A DNA stretch of 64,000 nt from assembly GCA_934692625.1 (NCBI GenBank), contig CAKUUC010000004.1, positions 62,001 through 126,000 on the forward strand, in the 5' to 3' direction. Positions 8,849 through 16,785 of the stretch are shown one piece after another. The position numbers and the translations under genes were made by a program. This stretch comes from an uncultured Candidatus Melainabacteria bacterium (lineage in GTDB: Bacteria > Cyanobacteriota > Vampirovibrionia > Gastranaerophilales > Gastranaerophilaceae). Every line of letters starts with the position of its first letter. The stretch's first letter is position 1. Below the pieces are notes generated by a model, which saw only the letters and a program-made list of their open reading frames with translations, did not search any database and was not told the origin of the DNA.

Positions 8849-9898
8849 TTATTCCAAACAAGACATTGTTGCACGTTTTTCGAGGTGCAAAGTGTCGATT
8901 AACGCATTCAAACGAGTGAAAACTTCTTTAAATTGCGGAATAGATAGACTTTGTTTTCCGTCACTCAAGGCGCAAGCAGGATTGTGGTGAACTTCAACCA
9001 TAATGCCATCAGCCCCAACTACCAAACCGGCTTTTGCCATCGGTTCAATCAAGTATCTTTGTCCTGTACCGTGGCTAGGGTCAACAATAATTGGTAAATG
9101 TGAGTATTTTTTGATAACAGGAACTGCCGAAATATCGAGCAAATTACGAGTAAACGCACTGTCAAAACTTCTTACTCCACGTTCGCACAAAATAACTTTT
9201 TCATTTCCGTTGTACATAATATGTTCAGCCGCCAGTAAAAATTCACGAATTGTGCTAGCAGGACCACGTTTTAGAATTATTGGTTTGTCACATTTTCCAA
9301 CAGATTTCAAAAGTTTGAAATTCTGCATATTTCTTGCTCCAATTTGAATAATATCGGCATACTTGTAAACCAAATCTAAATCCGCAGAATCCATTAACTC
9401 GGTAACTACCAAAAGTCCGGTTTCTTCTTTTGCTTTGGCTAAAAGTTGCAACCCTTTTTCGCCAAGTCCGTCAAAATCGTAAGGGGAAGTTCTGGGTTTG
9501 AACGCTCCGCCTCTCAAAAATTGACAACCGAGTTCTTTAGCCGCAAGGGCAACTTTCAACAATCCTTCGTAATCGTCCTCAACAGAGCAAGGTCCAACCA
9601 TTGCTACAGGTCTATTTGCTCCACCGATTTTTACACCGTTTTCAAATTCTATAACAGTATCTTCCGATTTTCTGTCACGAGATGCTAATCTGAACGGTTC
9701 ACGAATAAATTTAATTTGTTTAACTCCTTCCATTGCATCAATACGCCCAGGAGAAAGTGTAGTTTTGTCCCCCAAAGCATCAATTACAGTATGCACATCG
9801 CCTTCGTGAACAATAACTTGGAAACCGTGTTCTTTTAATAAACTTGTAACTGCTTGAACGTTATCTGCCGTTGCATCACGTTCCATAATTATAATCAT
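8849..9898 (-). CDS. aroF: 3-deoxy-7-phosphoheptulonate (DAHP) synthase, type I-beta with ferredoxin-like N-domain
   Basis: 349 residues. Residues 1-70 form the small ferredoxin-like regulatory domain known from the Thermotoga-type enzyme. The KDOP/DAHP barrel follows, with VAMVGPCSVE, RGGAFKPRTSPY, the KRG of the active site (IILKRGPAST) and DPSHGTG. It condenses PEP and erythrose-4-phosphate, entering the shikimate pathway that ends in tyrA nearby. The N-terminal domain of this subtype usually mediates tyrosine inhibition, so feedback may act here, not on TyrA (inference). Confidence 0.93.
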   Translation of the reverse strand: MIIIMERDATADNVQAVTSLLKEHGFQVIVHEGDVHTVIDALGDKTTLSPGRIDAMEGVKQIKFIREPFRLASRDRKSEDTVIEFENGVKIGGANRPVAMVGPCSVEDDYEGLLKVALAAKELGCQFLRGGAFKPRTSPYDFDGLGEKGLQLLAKAKEETGLLVVTELMDSADLDLVYKYADIIQIGARNMQNFKLLKSVGKCDKPIILKRGPASTIREFLLAAEHIMYNGNEKVILCERGVRSFDSAFTRNLLDISAVPVIKKYSHLPIIVDPSHGTGQRYLIEPMAKAGLVVGADGIMVEVHHNPACALSDGKQSLSIPQFKEVFTRLNALIDTLHLEKRATMSCLE

Positions 9899-9992
9899 AT
9901 TCTTTTCCTCATTTCCTAACTATATTAAGAATTATAAAAAATAAACGTGAATTAATCAATTTTTAATTGAAAAAATGATAAATTCATTAGAA

Positions 9993-10065
9993 AACAGATT
10001 ATGAATAACAAGAAAATTAAATGCTCAATACTTTCGCATAGATTTTATCTTATTCAGAATCTGTT
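9993..10065. repeat. MITE-like inverted-repeat element (copy 1)
   Basis: 73 bp bounded by perfect 8-base inverted ends AACAGATT / AATCTGTT; the arms extend as AACAGATTatGAATAA / TTATTCagAATCTGTT. The right half (GTAGATTTTATCTTATTCAG type) recurs at 27020-27048 and, inverted, at 52238-52300. No coding capacity. Confidence 0.65.
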
Positions 10066-10100
10066 TAAACACAACTAAAATGAAGAAGTATTTTGTACAC

Positions 10101-10130
10101 AAAAAAATCGGGCTCACACCCGATTTTTTA
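10101..10130 (-). terminator. Intrinsic terminator of the winged-helix gene
   Basis: A-tract, stem ATCGGG / CCCGAT with loop CTCACA, then a T-tract. The symmetrical A/T runs would let it work in either direction. It lies 22 bases past the 10153-10383 stop. Confidence 0.8.
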
Positions 10131-10152
10131 AGTCTATACAGTTTTTATAAAA

Positions 10153-10383
10153 TTAAACTAATTTTACTGTAACTGATTTTGGTTTTTGAGTGTAAGAGAT
10201 TTTATCTTCTCTTGACAACCAACCAAGACCCATGTAAGTAAAGTTATCATCTAAATCCATATCTTTTCTCAATTTGTTGATTGTAACTTCACCCTTGTCT
10301 GATAGGTAATTGTAAATTTTACCTGCAGATTCAATAATTCTTGTTTGCATTTCTTTTTGTTCTTTTTTGCTAGTTGTGAACAT
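10153..10383 (-). CDS. Small winged-helix protein (DUF2582-like)
   Basis: 76 residues starting at MFTTSKKEQ, chosen because AGGAGGAAATTAAC precedes that ATG. The sequence GKIYNYLSDKGEVTINKLRKDMDLDDNFTYMGLGWLSREDKISY has the spacing of the small winged helix-turn-helix family DUF2582 (GKIwxxLxxkGexsixxLkk...xalGWLaREdKI). Such proteins are thought to bind nucleic acid, but no partner is known. Monocistronic, with its own terminator. Confidence 0.7.
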   Translation of the reverse strand: MFTTSKKEQKEMQTRIIESAGKIYNYLSDKGEVTINKLRKDMDLDDNFTYMGLGWLSREDKISYTQKPKSVTVKLV

Positions 10384-10401
10384 GTTAATTTCCTCCTTCA
10401 T

Positions 10402-10709
10402 TACAAAATTATAATACTACTATTTTAAAATTAATGAAACATTTTAATTTGTTAAATCTAAAAATCCAGTCATATCAATGGTTTTCAAACTTAACATTTC
10501 TAAACTTTCTTATATTATACATATAAATTTAAAAAAAAAGTCATCATTTTGGTGGATTTTTTTATTTTTTAGCATAATTTCTATTTTTTGCCTCAAAATT
10601 AAAAAATTTTAGTAATAAAAATTCCAAAATTTTTTGCGAAATTCTAATCATAGCAAGATATCCAAGTGGATATCCGTTCAAAAATTATGGGAAAAAGATA
10701 AAATGCTGC
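10402..10709. other. AT-rich intergenic stretch without a recognised gene
   Basis: Very AT-rich. It holds the upstream region of the winged-helix gene and a perfect small hairpin at 10657-10674 (GATATCC, loop AAGT, GGATATC). A related ATATCC/GGATAT hairpin occurs at 26105-26120. I see no supported ORF. Confidence 0.6.
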
Positions 10710-11096
10710 CTAATCTTTATAAATCACAAAATTTTCATTATCAGATAACAAACTTTTTCGAACTTCAACAATTTTTTTATGAACGCTATCATAATCAAAA
10801 TAAACTTCGGAAAAAATAATTTTTCTGGAATTATCCTGTGTCACAAAAATCAATTGATAGTCTGTATAGCCTTTAGCGTAAAGGTTTCCCTTGACCTTTT
10901 GTCTGATATAACTTACTTTTTTGATGTCAGAAATTTCTGCAATTTTTTTATCAGATTTCATATTGAACAAATTAATTTTTTCAACATGACAAATATTATT
11001 TTTTTTAGAACATTTCAAAACTTCTTGTTTATAATTTGTAAGTCCACCGACACCTAAAATTACAAGAATTGTTAAAATAATAATTAGCCATTTCAT
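10710..11096 (-). CDS. Unrecognised small membrane-anchored protein
   Basis: 128 residues from MKWLIIILTILVILG; GAGG lies nine bases before that ATG, whereas the ATG five codons upstream overlaps the GAGG. One N-terminal membrane segment (residues 2-18) is followed by an outward-facing beta-rich domain of about 105 residues with a close cysteine pair (CSKKNNIC). The pattern C-x5-C...IxDIKxV...YQLIFVTQD resembles a common unnamed family of small anchored beta domains; this is a weak resemblance only. Stand-alone gene divergent from the HAD phosphatase. Confidence 0.65.
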   Translation of the reverse strand: MKWLIIILTILVILGVGGLTNYKQEVLKCSKKNNICHVEKINLFNMKSDKKIAEISDIKKVSYIRQKVKGNLYAKGYTDYQLIFVTQDNSRKIIFSEVYFDYDSVHKKIVEVRKSLLSDNENFVIYKD

Positions 11097-11165
11097 ATAA
11101 TTTAACCTCATATTTATATTATCATTATTTTATTTATTGTATATAATTATTTTAGAGGATTTTGT

Positions 11166-11828
11166 ATGATAAAAGTTGTAATTTTTGATTTGGACGGAAC
11201 ATTATTAAACACTTTGCAAGATTTGACAAACAGCACAAATTTTGCACTAAAATATTTTGGGTATCCGCAAAGAACGATAGACGAAGTCAGAAACTTTGTT
11301 GGCAATGGCGTTGCTATGCTTATTGAGCGAGCAATTCCAAACGGCAGAAAAAATGAAAATTTTGATGAATGTTTAGAAATTTTTAAACAAAATTATTCTG
11401 AAAATATGAACAATAATACAAAACCTTACGACGGAATTTTGGAATTATTGGAAAATTTAAGAGAAAAAAATTATAAAATTGCAGTAGTTTCAAATAAATT
11501 TGATTTAGCAGTAAAGGATTTATGTAAAAAATATTTTCCAAATCTAATTGATATTGCCGCAGGTGAAAATGAACAATGCGGAATTCGTAAAAAACCGGCG
11601 CCGGATACTGTTAATCAAGTTTTGAAAGATTTAAAACTAAAAAATACTCAAGCAATTTATGTTGGAGATTCAGAAGTTGATATTCAAACAGCAGAAAATG
11701 CTCAAATGCCTTGCATTAGCGTGACTTGGGGCTTTAAGACAAACGAATTTTTACTTGAACATAATGCAAAAATTATTGTAAATTCACCTTCTGAAATTCT
11801 TACAAAAGTCGAAAATTTATCAGAATAA
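11166..11828 (+). CDS. HAD-superfamily phosphatase, phosphoglycolate phosphatase-like
   Basis: 220 residues. All HAD motifs are visible: DLDGTLLNT (motif I, residues 8-16), VVSNK (motif II), the KKPAPD lysine (motif III) and VGDSEVDIQTAENA (motif IV). The helical cap lies between motifs I and II, as in Gph/PGP and beta-phosphoglucomutase relatives. Phosphoglycolate is the likely substrate class, but subfamily specificity cannot be settled by eye. A TATAAT box and AGAGG precede the ATG. Confidence 0.85.
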   Translation: MIKVVIFDLDGTLLNTLQDLTNSTNFALKYFGYPQRTIDEVRNFVGNGVAMLIERAIPNGRKNENFDECLEIFKQNYSENMNNNTKPYDGILELLENLREKNYKIAVVSNKFDLAVKDLCKKYFPNLIDIAAGENEQCGIRKKPAPDTVNQVLKDLKLKNTQAIYVGDSEVDIQTAENAQMPCISVTWGFKTNEFLLEHNAKIIVNSPSEILTKVENLSE

Positions 11829-11904
11829 GCCAAACAGATTAAGTGACTTCGACAATTCTTCTTGCTAAATTTTAAAGTATCCTCAATGCAAATGGGGGAT
11901 ACAA

Positions 11905-13182
11905 ATGACTACGCAAATAAAAGAAATTCATGCAAGACAAATTCTTGATTCAAGGGGTAATCCTACACTTGAAGTCGAAGTAAAATTATTTTCCGGAGTT
12001 AGCGGAATTGCATCTGTTCCATCTGGCGCATCTCGAGGAAAATACGAGGCGGTTGAACTTCGTGACAATAATGAATGCGAATACAACGGACGTGGAGTAA
12101 AAACTGCAATAAACAATGTTAATCAGGTAATTGCACCGGTTTTGATAAATAAAAATATTCTAAACCAATATATGATTGACAAAACATTAATAAAACTTGA
12201 CGGTACTCCAAACAAAAGTAAACTCGGAGCAAACGCAACTCTTGGCGTTTCAATGGCATGCGCCAGAGCCGGAGCAAATTATTATGGAATTCCGCTATTT
12301 TCATATCTTGGCGGATTAAATGCCTGTACTTTACCGGTACCTCTGATGAATATTTTAAATGGAGGAGTTCATGCCGGCAATAATTTAGCCTTTCAAGAAT
12401 TTATGATAGCACCGGTCGGAGCAAAAAATTTTATGGAAGCTATTAAAATGGGCGCCGAAGTTTTTTATGCCCTAAAAAATCTTTTAATCACAAAAGGATT
12501 ATCTACAGGTGTAGGTGATGAAGGTGGTTTTGCACCGAATTTGAATAAAAATTCCGATGCAATCGAACTGATTATTGAAGCAATAAAAGAAGCAAAATAT
12601 TCAACAAATGATATCAAAATTTGTCTTGATATCGCAGCAAGTGAATTTTACAACAACGGACGATATTTCTTGAACGATTTTGCATATACAAGCGAAGAAT
12701 TTGTAGATATTTTGGAAAATTTAGTGAATAAATATCCGATAATTTCAATTGAAGATGGAATGAGTCAAGACGATTGGGACGGTTGGAAATTATTAACTAA
12801 AAAAATCGGAAATCGTTGCCAACTTGTTGGAGATGACTTATTTGTAACAAATATTTTTCGAATAAAAACAGGAGTAGAAAAATCTGCAGGTAATTCGGTA
12901 CTCATAAAATTAAACCAAATCGGAACAGTAACCGAAACCCTTGAAGCAATAAATTATTCAAAAAATAAGAATTATACGACAATAATTTCTCACCGTTCAG
13001 GAGAAACCGAGGATACATTTATTGCTGATTTAGCCGTTGGAGTAAATAGCGGTCTAATAAAAACCGGCTCGCTTTCTCGCAGTGAAAGAATTGCAAAATA
13101 CAACAGATTATTAAAAATAGAAGAACTTTTAGGCTCAAAAGCATCTTATATCGGGAATTTTGCATTTGCTCCCAAAAAATAA
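11905..13182 (+). CDS. eno: Enolase
   Basis: 425 residues, full length. Signatures: ARQILDSRGNPTLEVEV at the N-terminus, PSGASRG loop, GDEGGFAPN, the metal and catalytic region SIEDGMSQDDWDGW, VGDDLFVTN, and the C-terminal SHRSGETEDTFIADLAV. It interconverts 2-phosphoglycerate and PEP in glycolysis; PEP also feeds AroF encoded nearby. A GGGGGA ribosome site precedes the ATG. Confidence 0.97.
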   Translation: MTTQIKEIHARQILDSRGNPTLEVEVKLFSGVSGIASVPSGASRGKYEAVELRDNNECEYNGRGVKTAINNVNQVIAPVLINKNILNQYMIDKTLIKLDGTPNKSKLGANATLGVSMACARAGANYYGIPLFSYLGGLNACTLPVPLMNILNGGVHAGNNLAFQEFMIAPVGAKNFMEAIKMGAEVFYALKNLLITKGLSTGVGDEGGFAPNLNKNSDAIELIIEAIKEAKYSTNDIKICLDIAASEFYNNGRYFLNDFAYTSEEFVDILENLVNKYPIISIEDGMSQDDWDGWKLLTKKIGNRCQLVGDDLFVTNIFRIKTGVEKSAGNSVLIKLNQIGTVTETLEAINYSKNKNYTTIISHRSGETEDTFIADLAVGVNSGLIKTGSLSRSERIAKYNRLLKIEELLGSKASYIGNFAFAPKK

Positions 13183-13233
13183 AAATATATACTGCTTTAA
13201 ATCAAAAATTATAAACAAAATAGGAGAAATTTT

Positions 13234-14766
13234 ATGGAAATGTTTTGTTATCAATGTGAACAAACAGCCTTTGGTAAAGGTTGTACAAAACGTGGTGTTT
13301 GCGGAAAAACTCCGGAAACTGCAAACGCACAAGATGAATTGATAAATTCTTTAATTGAACTTGCTAACTGTAATCAAAGAAATGAAACAAATACAAAACT
13401 TTTGATTGAAGGACTTTTCTCGACAATTACAAACGTAAACTTTGATACAAATTCAATTACTAATCTTACCCAAAAAGTTAGAGAAAATATAACTTGTGAT
13501 AAAAAATTTGACATTAATTCAGTTTGGAATGCAGAAAAAACAATCCGTAGTTTGAAATCTTTAATTTTATTTGGGTTAAAAGGCATGGCTGCTTACGCTC
13601 ACCACGCAAAGGTTTTGGGGTATGAAAACGAAGAGGTAAACAATTTTTTCTATCATGCACTTCAGATTGTTTCAAACGAAAATTCAGCTGATGAATTATT
13701 AAAAACCGTACTTGAAACGGGTAGAATTAATCTGAAATGTATGGAATTGCTCGACAAAGCAAACACAGAAACCTACGGCAATCCAATACCTACAAAAGTT
13801 TCAACAATCATTGAACCTAAGCCGTTTATTGTTGTTTCAGGACATGATTTGAGAGATTTAGCATTACTTTTGGAGCAAACAAAAGACAGAGGGATAAATA
13901 TTTACACTCATGGTGAAATGTTACCTGCTCACGCATATCCTGAATTGAAAAAATATGCACATCTCAAAGGAAATTTTGGTACTGCTTGGCAAAATCAACA
14001 AAAAGAATTTATTGATATTCCTGCTCCGGTTTTATTTACAACAAATTGCATTATGCCACCAAAAGAAAATTATGCGGATAGAATTTTCACAACTTCGGTT
14101 GTAGAATTTCCTGAACTCCGACACATTGGTGAGGATAAAGATTTTTCACCGGTAATTGAAAAAGCGCTTGAACTTGGTGGCTACAAAGAAACTCACAAAA
14201 TGACAGGAATAAATGGCGGAGAAGTTTTGACGACAGGATTTGGACACCATACTGTCTTGTCACAAGCAAATAATATAATTTCAGCGATAAATGAAGGTAA
14301 AATTAAACATATCTTTTTGATTGGCGGTTGTGACGGTGCTCGCCCAGGGAGAAATTATTATACAAAATTTGCCCAACTCACTCCAAAAGATAGTTTAATT
14401 TTGACTCTTGCTTGCGGAAAATATAGATTTAATGATTTGAATTTGGGCGAAATAAATGGTTTACCGAGAATTATCGATATGGGTCAATGTAATGATGCAT
14501 ATTCTGCAATTAAAGTTGCATTCGAATTGTCAAAAGCGCTAAATTGCGACATCAACGAGTTACCTATATCTTACATACTTTCTTGGTATGAACAAAAAGC
14601 CGTTTGTGTTCTATTGACTCTTTTGTCATTAGAAATAAAAAATATTCACCTTGGTCCAAGTTTGCCGGCATTTGTTTCTCCGGAAGTGTTAAATATTCTT
14701 GTGGATAAATTTAATATCAAGCCGATTACAAAACCTGAACAAGATTTGAAAGAGTGTTTGGGTTAG
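13234..14766 (+). CDS. hcp: Hydroxylamine reductase / hybrid cluster protein
   Basis: 510 residues. The N-terminal cysteines C5, C8, C17 and C23 (CYQC...C...C) bind the cubane cluster. Later ligand regions are visible: GHDLRD, HGEMLPAH, TTNCIMPP, GGCDGARPGRNYY, TLACGKYRFN and GQCNDAYSA. The protein reduces hydroxylamine or, in newer work on the family, nitric oxide. It is a marker of anaerobes coping with nitrosative stress and fits with the flavodiiron protein at 31603. It lies 51 bases after eno with AGGAGA before the ATG. Confidence 0.93.
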   Translation: MEMFCYQCEQTAFGKGCTKRGVCGKTPETANAQDELINSLIELANCNQRNETNTKLLIEGLFSTITNVNFDTNSITNLTQKVRENITCDKKFDINSVWNAEKTIRSLKSLILFGLKGMAAYAHHAKVLGYENEEVNNFFYHALQIVSNENSADELLKTVLETGRINLKCMELLDKANTETYGNPIPTKVSTIIEPKPFIVVSGHDLRDLALLLEQTKDRGINIYTHGEMLPAHAYPELKKYAHLKGNFGTAWQNQQKEFIDIPAPVLFTTNCIMPPKENYADRIFTTSVVEFPELRHIGEDKDFSPVIEKALELGGYKETHKMTGINGGEVLTTGFGHHTVLSQANNIISAINEGKIKHIFLIGGCDGARPGRNYYTKFAQLTPKDSLILTLACGKYRFNDLNLGEINGLPRIIDMGQCNDAYSAIKVAFELSKALNCDINELPISYILSWYEQKAVCVLLTLLSLEIKNIHLGPSLPAFVSPEVLNILVDKFNIKPITKPEQDLKECLG

Positions 14767-14791
14767 TTTTGGAAAAATTTAATGAAAGTGA

Positions 14792-14825
14792 AGAGGTTTG
14801 GAAATAAATTCCAAACCTCTTTTTT
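14792..14825 (+). terminator. Intrinsic terminator of hcp
   Basis: Perfect 12-bp stem AGAGGTTTGGAA / TTCCAAACCTCT, loop ATAAA, then TTTTT. Begins 26 bases after the hcp stop. Confidence 0.9.
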
Positions 14826-14853
14826 GACTGTCAATCGAAATTTTTGTTATAAA

Positions 14854-15648
14854 TTATACAGCAACTTTCATTGTTTTTTCGATAATTTCGTTGAAGCTAT
14901 CTGCTTTCAAAGAAGCGCCACCAATCAACGCACCATCGATATCTGATTTTGCCATTTGTTCTTCAATAGTTGAAGGTTTTACAGAACCACCGTACAAAAT
15001 TCTGATAGAATCAGCGGCATTTGCACCTGCAACTTCTGCAACAACGCTTCTAATCATTTTGATAACTCTGTTTGCTTCATCAGCATCACAAGATTTTCCT
15101 GTACCGATAGCCCAAATTGGTTCATAAGCGATAACTGATTTTGCAACATCGCTTTCAGAAATTCCAGCCAAAGCGGCTCTGATTTGAGATGCGATATGAG
15201 CATCAGTTGCACCAGATTCTCTTTGTTCTAAAGTTTCGCCACAGCAGATGATAGGAATTAAACCACCTGCTAAAATTGCTTTTGCTTTTTTGTTAATCAT
15301 TTCATCAGTTTCTGAGAAGTATTGTCTTCTTTCAGAGTGACCGATAATTACGAATGAACAACCTGCATCTTTCAACATTTCAACAGAAATTTCACCAGTG
15401 TAAGCGCCTGATGATTCCCAGTGACAATTTTGACCTGCAACATACAATTTGCTGCCGTTGCAACCACAATCGCAAGGGATTTCTGCAACTTGGTTTATTG
15501 ATGTAAATACAGGAGCGATAACAACTGTAGGCAATTGAGTTGCTGAATAGTTGCTTACGAATGATTTGATACCTTCGTACAAAGCTTTTGCATCACTTTG
15601 TAAAAGATTCATTTTCCAGTTTCCTGCAATAATTGGTTTTCTTGACAT
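14854..15648 (-). CDS. tpiA: Triosephosphate isomerase
   Basis: 264 residues. TIM barrel with AGNWKMN (catalytic Lys), IIGHSERR (catalytic His), AYEPIWAIGTGK (catalytic Glu) and YGGSVKP plus GALIGGASL for phosphate binding. It is a little longer than usual because of the insert CDCGCNGSKLYVAGQN around residue 60, which adds cysteines. Interconverts DHAP and glyceraldehyde-3-phosphate. Convergent with hcp. Confidence 0.96.
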   Translation of the reverse strand: MSRKPIIAGNWKMNLLQSDAKALYEGIKSFVSNYSATQLPTVVIAPVFTSINQVAEIPCDCGCNGSKLYVAGQNCHWESSGAYTGEISVEMLKDAGCSFVIIGHSERRQYFSETDEMINKKAKAILAGGLIPIICCGETLEQRESGATDAHIASQIRAALAGISESDVAKSVIAYEPIWAIGTGKSCDADEANRVIKMIRSVVAEVAGANAADSIRILYGGSVKPSTIEEQMAKSDIDGALIGGASLKADSFNEIIEKTMKVAV

Positions 15649-15721
15649 AATAATTCTCCTTTATAAGTACCACTTAACACCCCGTATTCTATATTAAACA
15701 TAATAAAAAAACAAACCCGAA

Positions 15722-16399
15722 TTATTCATTTTTTGACGGGATAAAATGATAAACAAGCAAAAAAGTTAAAAGTCCGACAATACCAACAAGTTTGAATTTC
15801 AACACCAATAACATAGTAACAGCACCTAGTAATATTGCCAAAAGAAAACGTTTTAAGCCAATCAAAAAACCTTTTTGCACAGTTTCTACAACTTGCATTT
15901 CATGTGCCATTTTGTCAATATTTGATTGCCCCTTTGCTTGTTCTTCTGTTTCTTCGTCAATCAATTCTTGTTCTTTAAGTTCTTCTATAGCCTCATTATA
16001 TGTACGATTAACAAACCTCTCTACCAAATTCAATGTTGTAGCGTGCGGTGCTTCATTTTTTACACAAGCAAACATGACTTCCCACATCGTGTACCAAATT
16101 TTGTTCATAACAACTTTCCAATATTTTGCAGAAATTCCGGAACGAAATAAATCAATTTCCTTGTGGAATGACCATTCCCCGATGACTTGAATATAAAAAC
16201 ACTGTTCTTCAAAACTCAATTCGCCTAAAATTTCGTTGTCACTGTAGGAAGAAGCCATCATAGTCATTGATTTTCGCATATTATTTTTAAGATAACTTGT
16301 TTGCAAAGGATTGATATCCTCTGGCAAAACAGAAGTTACCTGTTCAATCAAATTTTCGATAAAATCAGAGTATTTTTTATCAATAACTATTTCGTCCAT
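15722..16399 (-). CDS. Unrecognised protein with C-terminal membrane hairpin
   Basis: 225 residues. The first 170 are polar and helical (FEEQCFYIQVIGEWSFHKEIDLFRSG, a coiled stretch AIEELKEQELIDEETEEQAKG). Two hydrophobic segments follow at about 180-198 and 203-219 (FLLAILLGAVTMLLVLKF, LVGIVGLLTFLLVYHFI). The layout suggests a cytoplasmic domain tethered to the membrane by its tail. No family recognised. It lies 73 bases beyond the tpiA start, same strand. Confidence 0.65.
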   Translation of the reverse strand: MDEIVIDKKYSDFIENLIEQVTSVLPEDINPLQTSYLKNNMRKSMTMMASSYSDNEILGELSFEEQCFYIQVIGEWSFHKEIDLFRSGISAKYWKVVMNKIWYTMWEVMFACVKNEAPHATTLNLVERFVNRTYNEAIEELKEQELIDEETEEQAKGQSNIDKMAHEMQVVETVQKGFLIGLKRFLLAILLGAVTMLLVLKFKLVGIVGLLTFLLVYHFIPSKNE

Positions 16400-16479
16400 T
16401 CTTTCATTATATGAAATAAGTTATTAGAATTTGTCATATAGATAGAGTAATTATTTGTCAGTTTAATGATTATAGATTG

Positions 16480-16580
16480 TTACAAAGTTTGGTGTCGCCA
16501 CACCAACGGTGAAATTTTACGTGTCAGGCAGTGCCGTGACCTACATTTTGGCTCTGAAATTTGTGTTGAATATTGGCAAT
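16480..16580. repeat. Palindromic repeat, GTCAGGC family (copy 1)
   Basis: Two hairpins in tandem: GGTGT-CGCC-ACACC near 16490 and GTCAGGC-AGT-GCCGTGAC near 16523, then CCTAC and a conserved tail (GGCTCTGAAATTTGTGTTGAA). The same composite occurs at 26690, 43355 and 51872. Non-coding. Confidence 0.7.
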
Positions 16581-16600
16581 GACTTTGCTATTTTCTACTA

Positions 16601-16688
16601 TTTTGTTTCAATCTCTTAATATAAAATTGTAATATTACAAAATGTAAAACTTGTTTTAAAACCTCGAAAGTATTGATATAATTCCTTT
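16601..16688 (+). promoter_or_regulatory. Pilin-cassette promoter A
   Basis: Shared block containing the inverted repeat TTACA-AAA-TGTAA at 16635-16647, then 29 bases to an extended -10 (TTGaTATAAT, hexamer 16677-16682). Copies C and D have the same 29-base spacing. The inverted repeat would sit upstream of -35, where activators often bind. There is no good -35 hexamer, which also points to activation (inference). Confidence 0.7.
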
Positions 16689-16748
16689 ATGGTATGGTAT
16701 GGTATGGTGTGGCGGGGCGGTGTACTTCTGCGAAAAAATACTCCATAA
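16689..16748 (+). CDS. 19-codon conserved small ORF, copy A (putative leaderless leader peptide)
   Basis: Reads MVWYGMVWRGGVLLRKNTP then TAA. The ATG begins six bases after the -10 hexamer, so the mRNA probably starts at the ATG. The first 30 bases are a G-rich pentamer array (16691-16720). Its last codons and stop overlap TACTCCAT (16739-16746), which pairs with ATGGAGTA (16772-16779) containing the Shine-Dalgarno of the pilin gene 38 bases downstream. Compared with the other copies there is no indel, codon 7 varies only at its third base, and the stop is fixed. Translation has not been shown; the same conservation could serve an RNA or DNA structure. Confidence 0.5.
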   Translation: MVWYGMVWRGGVLLRKNTP

Positions 16749-16785
16749 TAATAAAAAGACACAGGGAAATAATGGAGTAACAAAC

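Noticed and set aside
10634..10819. 61-codon frame on the plus strand
   Set aside because: Overlaps the membrane-anchored protein gene on the other strand and has no ribosome site.
16699..16785. In-frame upstream extension of prepilin 1 beginning MVWCGGAVYFCEK, and the similar MVWxGGAVY frame in the other cassettes
   Set aside because: No ribosome site, the stop is not at a conserved place in this frame across the four copies, and the class III signal must be near the N-terminus. The frame two bases away, with a fixed TAA, fits better.
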